DNA from: CAYGDT01 sp964348745
GTDB lineage: Bacteria > Patescibacteriota > Gracilibacteria > Peribacterales > Peribacteraceae
DNA: 17,011 nucleotides
Direction: 5' to 3'
Assembly: GCA_964348745.1 (NCBI GenBank)
Contig: CAYGDT010000025.1
Location: 1-17,011, forward strand
In this document: positions 13,805 to 17,011 of the stretch, piece by piece
Position numbering within the stretch: position 1 is the first letter of the stretch
How the letters are laid out: every line of letters begins with the position of its first letter
Program-made: the position numbers and the translations under genes
Notes under the pieces: model-generated
The model's input: the letters and a program-made list of their open reading frames with translations, nothing else
Databases searched by the model: none
What the model was told of the DNA's origin: nothing

Positions 13805-14299
13805 ATGAAAGTTCTCTTCATTCAGACGGGCGGCACTATCGATAAGGATTACCCAAAAACAACAAAGGGTTATGCTTTTGAAATTACTGATCCTGCGGTT
13901 GAGCGTATTCTCGAGAAAATGAATCCCGCTTTTTCCTGGCGTGTTGTTCCTTTACTCAGAAAAGACAGCATGGAAATTACAGAAAATGACCGACAGATGA
14001 TTTTTGATGAGTGTAAGAATGCTATTGAAGACAAGATAGTAATTACGCACGGCACAGATACCATGATTCAGACTGCGCAGTTTCTGAAGGCACTAGAGAA
14101 AAAAACGATTATCATTACAGGTGCAATGCGACCCGAACGTTTTTCAAACTCCGATGCCTCATTCAACATTGGTACCGCACTTGGAGGATTGAATGCATTA
14201 CAGAATGGAGTCTACATAGCCATGAATGGAAGTATCTATCCTTGGAATGAATGCAGTCGGGATTTGAAAACCGGTCAATTTGTTTCTTCAAGAGCCTGA
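13805..14299 (+). CDS. Single-domain asparaginase-like amidohydrolase
   Basis: This 164-residue protein corresponds to the N-terminal catalytic domain of L-asparaginase. TGGTIDK (8-14) has the nucleophilic threonine, THGTDTM (about 79-85) the second catalytic T-D pair, and ITGAMRPERFSNSDASFNIG with GGLNAL and GVYIAMNG complete the fold. Normal type I/II enzymes are about 330 residues with a C-terminal domain; this one stops after that first domain. Short standalone versions ending in a '-RxLKTGxF' segment are known in other bacteria, so it is probably complete rather than truncated. Hydrolysis of asparagine or a related amide in the cytoplasm is expected; no signal peptide. Start ATG 13805 is fixed by MKVLFIQTGGT. 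It stands alone between repeats and a convergent toxin gene. Confidence 0.87.
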   Translation: MKVLFIQTGGTIDKDYPKTTKGYAFEITDPAVERILEKMNPAFSWRVVPLLRKDSMEITENDRQMIFDECKNAIEDKIVITHGTDTMIQTAQFLKALEKKTIIITGAMRPERFSNSDASFNIGTALGGLNALQNGVYIAMNGSIYPWNECSRDLKTGQFVSSRA

Positions 14300-14349
14300 A
14301 AGTTTGAAAAGTCACGAATGCTCCAACAATAATGTATGCAACACAGCAA

Positions 14350-14613
14350 TCACTCATAATGCGTCCACAGTCGCAACACTTTTACGACCTTCTGCTTTTG
14401 CAAAACCTGATACACAAGACGATGCTGGATATTGATGCGACGGCAGTACGCTCCCTCCAGATCACCCAGGAGTTTTTCAAATGGAGGAGGCACGCAGAAT
14501 GGATCCTCAGCAATAAGATCTAGCAATTTTCTTGCCTTGCGAGCCATAGGCGTATGTTTCAACTTTTTGGCGTCTTTCTGCGCTTGTTTGGTATAGACGA
14601 TCCGATACGTCAT
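14350..14613 (-). CDS. yoeB: YoeB/Txe-family mRNA interferase toxin
   Basis: This 87-residue RelE-superfamily toxin has the YoeB catalytic set: E46 (PFEKL), R65 (QHRLVYQV) and H85-Y86 close to the C-terminus (WTHYE). The core PFEKLLGDLEGAYCRRINIQ is typical of the Txe/YoeB family. YoeB binds the ribosomal A site and cleaves mRNA at codons undergoing translation. It follows the antitoxin gene with a 4-base ATGA overlap (14610-14613), the usual antitoxin-first order. All catalytic residues are intact, so an active toxin is likely. Confidence 0.94.
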   Translation of the reverse strand: MTYRIVYTKQAQKDAKKLKHTPMARKARKLLDLIAEDPFCVPPPFEKLLGDLEGAYCRRINIQHRLVYQVLQKQKVVKVLRLWTHYE

Positions 14614-14852
14614 AGATCAATGGTTGTGCTGCACTTTGACACCGGCTCACGCATGCCAGAACGAATCGACTGGCGCATACCGGGCACGGACAGAAGATAC
14701 AGTGTTTCTTCGATGGAGCGCCAATCTTCTTCCGATACCAACACGGCGTTTCCCCTCTTTCCCGTAATGAGCACGGGATCTTGACCACTCTGGAGCTGTT
14801 CGATGAGCGTATACAGTGTTGCGCGTGCTTTGGTAGCAGAGACGGATGTCAT
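14610..14852 (-). CDS. yefM: YefM/Phd-family antitoxin
   Basis: This 80-residue protein begins SVSATKARATLYTLIEQL, followed by DPVLITGKRGNAVLVSEEDW: the Phd/YefM N-terminal fold that dimerises and binds DNA. The C-terminal ~30 residues (MREPVSKCSTTIDL end) would wrap the toxin. It is translated from ATG 14852 and coupled to yoeB. It should repress its own promoter, whose elements lie inside a nested palindrome at 14862-14893. It is divergent from the SLH-esterase gene, only 84 bases apart. Confidence 0.92.
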   Translation of the reverse strand: MTSVSATKARATLYTLIEQLQSGQDPVLITGKRGNAVLVSEEDWRSIEETLYLLSVPGMRQSIRSGMREPVSKCSTTIDL

Positions 14853-14858
14853 GTCCTA

Positions 14859-14893
14859 ATGGTACGCTTTTACGTACGTAATAGCAAGCGTAC
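14859..14893 (-). promoter_or_regulatory. Toxin-antitoxin promoter covered by a nested palindromic operator
   Basis: On the minus strand, TTGCTA (14887-14882), 17 bases, TACCAT (14864-14859), then 6 bases to ATG 14852. Outer arms GTACGCTT (14862-14869) and AAGCGTAC (14886-14893) flank the perfect palindrome TTACGTACGTAA (14870-14881). Known YefM operators contain paired palindromes with a TGTACA core; here the core is CGTACG. The dyad spans the whole promoter, fitting autorepression. Confidence 0.75.
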
Positions 14894-14924
14894 TCCTCAG
14901 CCACCTCTCGCCTCTTTCCTCTGC

Positions 14925-14936
14925 TACAATTCATCG
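14925..14936 (+). promoter_or_regulatory. Extended -10 of the SLH-esterase gene, decides the GTG start
   Basis: TGCTACAAT (TACAAT at 14925-14930) ends 6 bases before GTG 14937. The same 6-base distance occurs at the antitoxin and wHTH-like genes, supporting a leaderless transcript beginning at the GTG. Confidence 0.5.
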
Positions 14937-16325
14937 GTGGTAACCAAGCGAACGATTCTCACGGCAGTACTGCAACTTGCTTTGCTGCAACTTGTTCTTG
15001 CAACATCCGTCTTCGTCGAGGTTTCACCCGTGTTCGCTGCATCGTACGCCGACATGGACCGAAGCTGGTACCGTTACAAGGAAGCTGTGACGTACCTAAG
15101 GGACAAAGGTGTCATCGACGGTTATCCCGATGGGACGTTCAAACCAAAGCAGACCATCAACCGCGCGGAATTCCTGAAGATCGTCTTCAAAGGCAAGAGT
15201 GACGTTACGCCGGTGCAGCGGCGGTGTTTTAGCGACGTGAGCCCCGATGCGTGGTTCGCGCCCTACGTGTGCGCGGCGAAAGCGCGAGGGATCGTCAAAG
15301 GATATCCCGATGGAACATTCAAGCCGGAGACTCCGGTCAATTTTGCCGAGGCGATCAAAATTATGCTCAGTGCGTACGGCGAAGAAGTCACCGAAGGAAC
15401 CGCTGCGCAGTGGTACGTGCCGTATACAACGCGACTGGAGGATCTGGAAGTGCTGCCGCAACACTCATACGTAGCATGGCAGCCACTCAATCGTGAACGA
15501 GCTGCCGACCTGCTCTGGCGCATGCTCCGTCATGAGGAGGAACGTTTCGTTCCGCGCTTGTCACCCGGTTGCAGCAAAGCACCCGTGGTCATCGCGCCAA
15601 CGAGTGTCGTCGTGGAGGGAGTCTCGCGCGATTTTCTGCTGAACGTGCCGCAGGGCTATGTCTCGCACGATCCGGCACCACTGATCGTCGCTTTCCATGG
15701 CCGCACGAATAGCAACGAACAGGTGCGCAAGTACATGCGTCTCGACCGCGAAGTCGACGATAGTATTATCGTCTACCCCGCCGCGCTCAAGAAAGAGAAT
15801 GGCACCTACGCGTGGGCGGACCCCGGCGATAGTGGCGAAGAGATCCGCGACATTGCCTTCTTCGATGCGATCGTCGAGAAACTCACCGATGCGTACTGTA
15901 TCGATCTGGATCGTATCGCGGTTGTCGGCCACTCACTCGGAGCATGGATGGCCAACACCGTAGCCTGTGTGCGAGGAGACGTCGTCATGGCATCGGCGAC
16001 GGTGGGAGGAGATTCCGTGCAGACAACCTGCGCGGGGCCAGCCGCAGCTTTTATCGCCCATAATCCCAAAGACAATCTGGCTCCGTTTAGCGGAGCGATA
16101 CGACTACGAACGTTGCGCATGGAAACCAATTTCTGCGCATGGGAAACGGAGAATACGGGACCGAGTGAATTCAACTGCGTGCGACACACAAAGTGCGCGG
16201 GTGGCAACGATATTCTCTGGTGCCCGCATACGATCGATCAAGATCAAGATGGCGAGTTCTACCCGCACACATGGCCGCGAGATACGGCAAAATATATTGT
16301 TGATTTTTTGAAGTCGATTCAGTGA
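14937..16325 (+). CDS. Secreted SLH-domain protein with alpha/beta-hydrolase esterase (PHB depolymerase/LpqC-like)
   Basis: This is a 462-residue surface protein. Residues 1-34 form a signal peptide (TKR, then a hydrophobic ILTAVLQLALLQLVLATSVF core, cleavage near VFA-A). SLH repeats follow at about 38-85 and 97-148, each with the GYPDGTFKP signature, plus a degenerate third at about 155-195; SLH domains anchor proteins to cell-wall polymers. From about 215 comes an esterase domain of the polyhydroxybutyrate depolymerase/feruloyl esterase (LpqC) type: AFHG oxyanion-hole motif (252-255), nucleophile S333 in GHSLG, acid D379 in HNPKDNLAP, and H444 in YPHTWP. Several cysteines in the catalytic part suggest disulfides. 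The likely role is hydrolysis of ester bonds in external polymers or glycans; substrate unknown. GTG is chosen as start because earlier codons overlap the toxin-antitoxin operator and spoil the signal peptide. Confidence 0.9.
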   Translation: MVTKRTILTAVLQLALLQLVLATSVFVEVSPVFAASYADMDRSWYRYKEAVTYLRDKGVIDGYPDGTFKPKQTINRAEFLKIVFKGKSDVTPVQRRCFSDVSPDAWFAPYVCAAKARGIVKGYPDGTFKPETPVNFAEAIKIMLSAYGEEVTEGTAAQWYVPYTTRLEDLEVLPQHSYVAWQPLNRERAADLLWRMLRHEEERFVPRLSPGCSKAPVVIAPTSVVVEGVSRDFLLNVPQGYVSHDPAPLIVAFHGRTNSNEQVRKYMRLDREVDDSIIVYPAALKKENGTYAWADPGDSGEEIRDIAFFDAIVEKLTDAYCIDLDRIAVVGHSLGAWMANTVACVRGDVVMASATVGGDSVQTTCAGPAAAFIAHNPKDNLAPFSGAIRLRTLRMETNFCAWETENTGPSEFNCVRHTKCAGGNDILWCPHTIDQDQDGEFYPHTWPRDTAKYIVDFLKSIQ

Positions 16326-16334
16326 ACGGGCAAT

Positions 16335-17011
16335 CTACGTCACCACTTCGTCAACACGCCCCTGCTCCACGGCTGCCCGCAGCTCCATCCCGATCCTCTC
16401 CCCGACACTCATTGATTCTCCGTACAGATACCCCGAATATGGCGTTGCCCGCGAGCCGGGCGAACCGGGAATGCGAAACGAGACATCGAAGATGACGATA
16501 TCCTCTTTGCCTTCCTCAGCCACCACTGCACCCTGCAAAGCAAACGGACCGATCATCCCCTTGCCGGAAGGATCGATCGATGTAGGGAGTTTCTTGCTCT
16601 GAGCGACGAACTTCTGGCCAAGTTCAAACGCCTTTTCCAGAATCGATTCCTTTACCGTACAGGCGATGTGTCCTGTCTCGATCATTTTTAGTGGAACATG
16701 CTGCAAGGCTTTCTCCTGTTGATCGGCAGTCATCCGAAGAAACCCATCAAGATTCGTCTGACGACGCGTGTCTGTTCCCATCAGTTCTAGTTCGCCCGTG
16801 AGCGGCGAGTAGAAGAAATTGAAATTCACAGGAGCGCCGACGATGAATTCTTCGACCGTCGCGTTTCTCCAGTCGGATGATACTTTCCCCTCAGATTCCA
16901 AACGCGATCCGACAGATTCATATTCTTCGTCGGAGGAAACAAGGAAGAATGCTCTCTCAAAACCTCTCTCTACTTCCGCTGCCTTCACAAGAACAGGACG
17001 ATTAATCCCTC
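16335..17011 (-). CDS. purP: FAICAR synthetase PurP (archaeal-type), 5' part beyond window
   Basis: PurP is an ATP-grasp ligase that converts AICAR plus formate and ATP to FAICAR in purine synthesis, replacing the folate-dependent PurH transformylase. About 225 C-terminal residues are visible (full length is about 340-360), with the frame open to the right edge; the GTG at 16988 is an internal valine codon in RPVLVKAAE. Signature stretches are FIVGAPVNFNFFYSPLTGEL, GTDTRRQTNLDGF, ETGHIACTVKESILEKAFEL, KGMIGPFALQ, and FDVSFRIPGSPGS followed by TPYSGYLYG. It ends 9 bases from the convergent esterase gene with no obvious terminator. PurP is widespread in archaea; the bacterial promoters and CIRCE here argue for a bacterial host that acquired or retained it. 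Confidence 0.95.
   Translation of the reverse strand, partial: GINRPVLVKAAEVERGFERAFFLVSSDEEYESVGSRLESEGKVSSDWRNATVEEFIVGAPVNFNFFYSPLTGELELMGTDTRRQTNLDGFLRMTADQQEKALQHVPLKMIETGHIACTVKESILEKAFELGQKFVAQSKKLPTSIDPSGKGMIGPFALQGAVVAEEGKEDIVIFDVSFRIPGSPGSRATPYSGYLYGESMSVGERIGMELRAAVEQGRVDEVVT

Noticed and set aside
14781..14936. Upstream extension of the SLH-esterase to 14781
   Set aside because: It runs through the antitoxin gene and operator and would bury the signal peptide; the GTG at 14937 follows an extended -10.
1..17011. Alternative genetic code with TGA as glycine
   Set aside because: TGA terminates several genes at sensible ends, including two ATGA stop/start overlaps, and no in-frame TGA was seen within conserved domains.
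1..17011. tRNA, rRNA or known riboswitch genes
   Set aside because: None was recognised by eye on either strand; intergenic spaces are mostly short. A covariance-model scan would be decisive.

Overview
The window looks bacterial and chromosomal, from an uncultivated lineage. It carries a CIRCE element, sigma-70-type promoters, a type I methyltransferase gene, a YefM/YoeB-like toxin-antitoxin pair, and a gene for PurP, the archaeal-type FAICAR synthetase. PurP is common in archaea and rare in bacteria. TGA serves as an ordinary stop, twice within ATGA stop/start overlaps, so the TGA=glycine code of Gracilibacteria/Absconditabacteria is excluded. Shine-Dalgarno sequences are almost absent, and several genes have a -10 hexamer only 5-10 bases before the start codon, which points to leaderless transcripts. 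SLH-domain surface proteins, PurP and roughly balanced GC would suit a Candidate Phyla Radiation bacterium such as a Peregrinibacteria/Peribacteria relative. That placement is an inference. A run of 10 Ns at 13636-13645 marks a scaffold join.

Region 1 (1-4429) is defence-like. A minus-strand pair encodes a NucS/Mrr-type PD-(D/E)XK nuclease and HsdM, overlapping by ATGA; HsdM runs off the left edge, where hsdS and hsdR could lie. Divergent from this pair, a Cas4/RecB-like nuclease with four cysteines abuts (TGA|ATG) a protein with a C-terminal HEPN-type R-x4-H motif, a possible nuclease plus RNase module.

Region 2 (4488-6898) holds a SpoT-like HD hydrolase with an extra C-terminal domain, a ribbon-helix-helix protein with a 16-bp palindrome near its start, and a three-gene minus-strand operon. 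The first product of that operon is a 47-residue very basic protein that is easily missed. Its promoter (TTGACA-N16-TATAAT) lies inside a nearly perfect CIRCE element, so the operon is probably repressed by HrcA and heat inducible.

Region 3 (6895-13315) is a mobile element read on the minus strand: a wHTH-like protein of unknown function, a ParB-like/methyltransferase fusion, a second methyltransferase, small terminase, large terminase and a large serine recombinase. Four of these genes overlap end to start. No portal, capsid, protease or tail gene is present, so this is a compact packaging-modification-integration cassette: a satellite-like element or a reduced prophage.

Region 4 (13316-13804) is non-coding, with dyad motifs, an imperfect hairpin and REP-like hairpin repeats around the scaffold gap. 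Region 5 (13805-17011) has a single-domain asparaginase, the YefM/YoeB pair with a nested palindromic operator, a secreted SLH-anchored alpha/beta-hydrolase esterase, and the C-terminal part of PurP.
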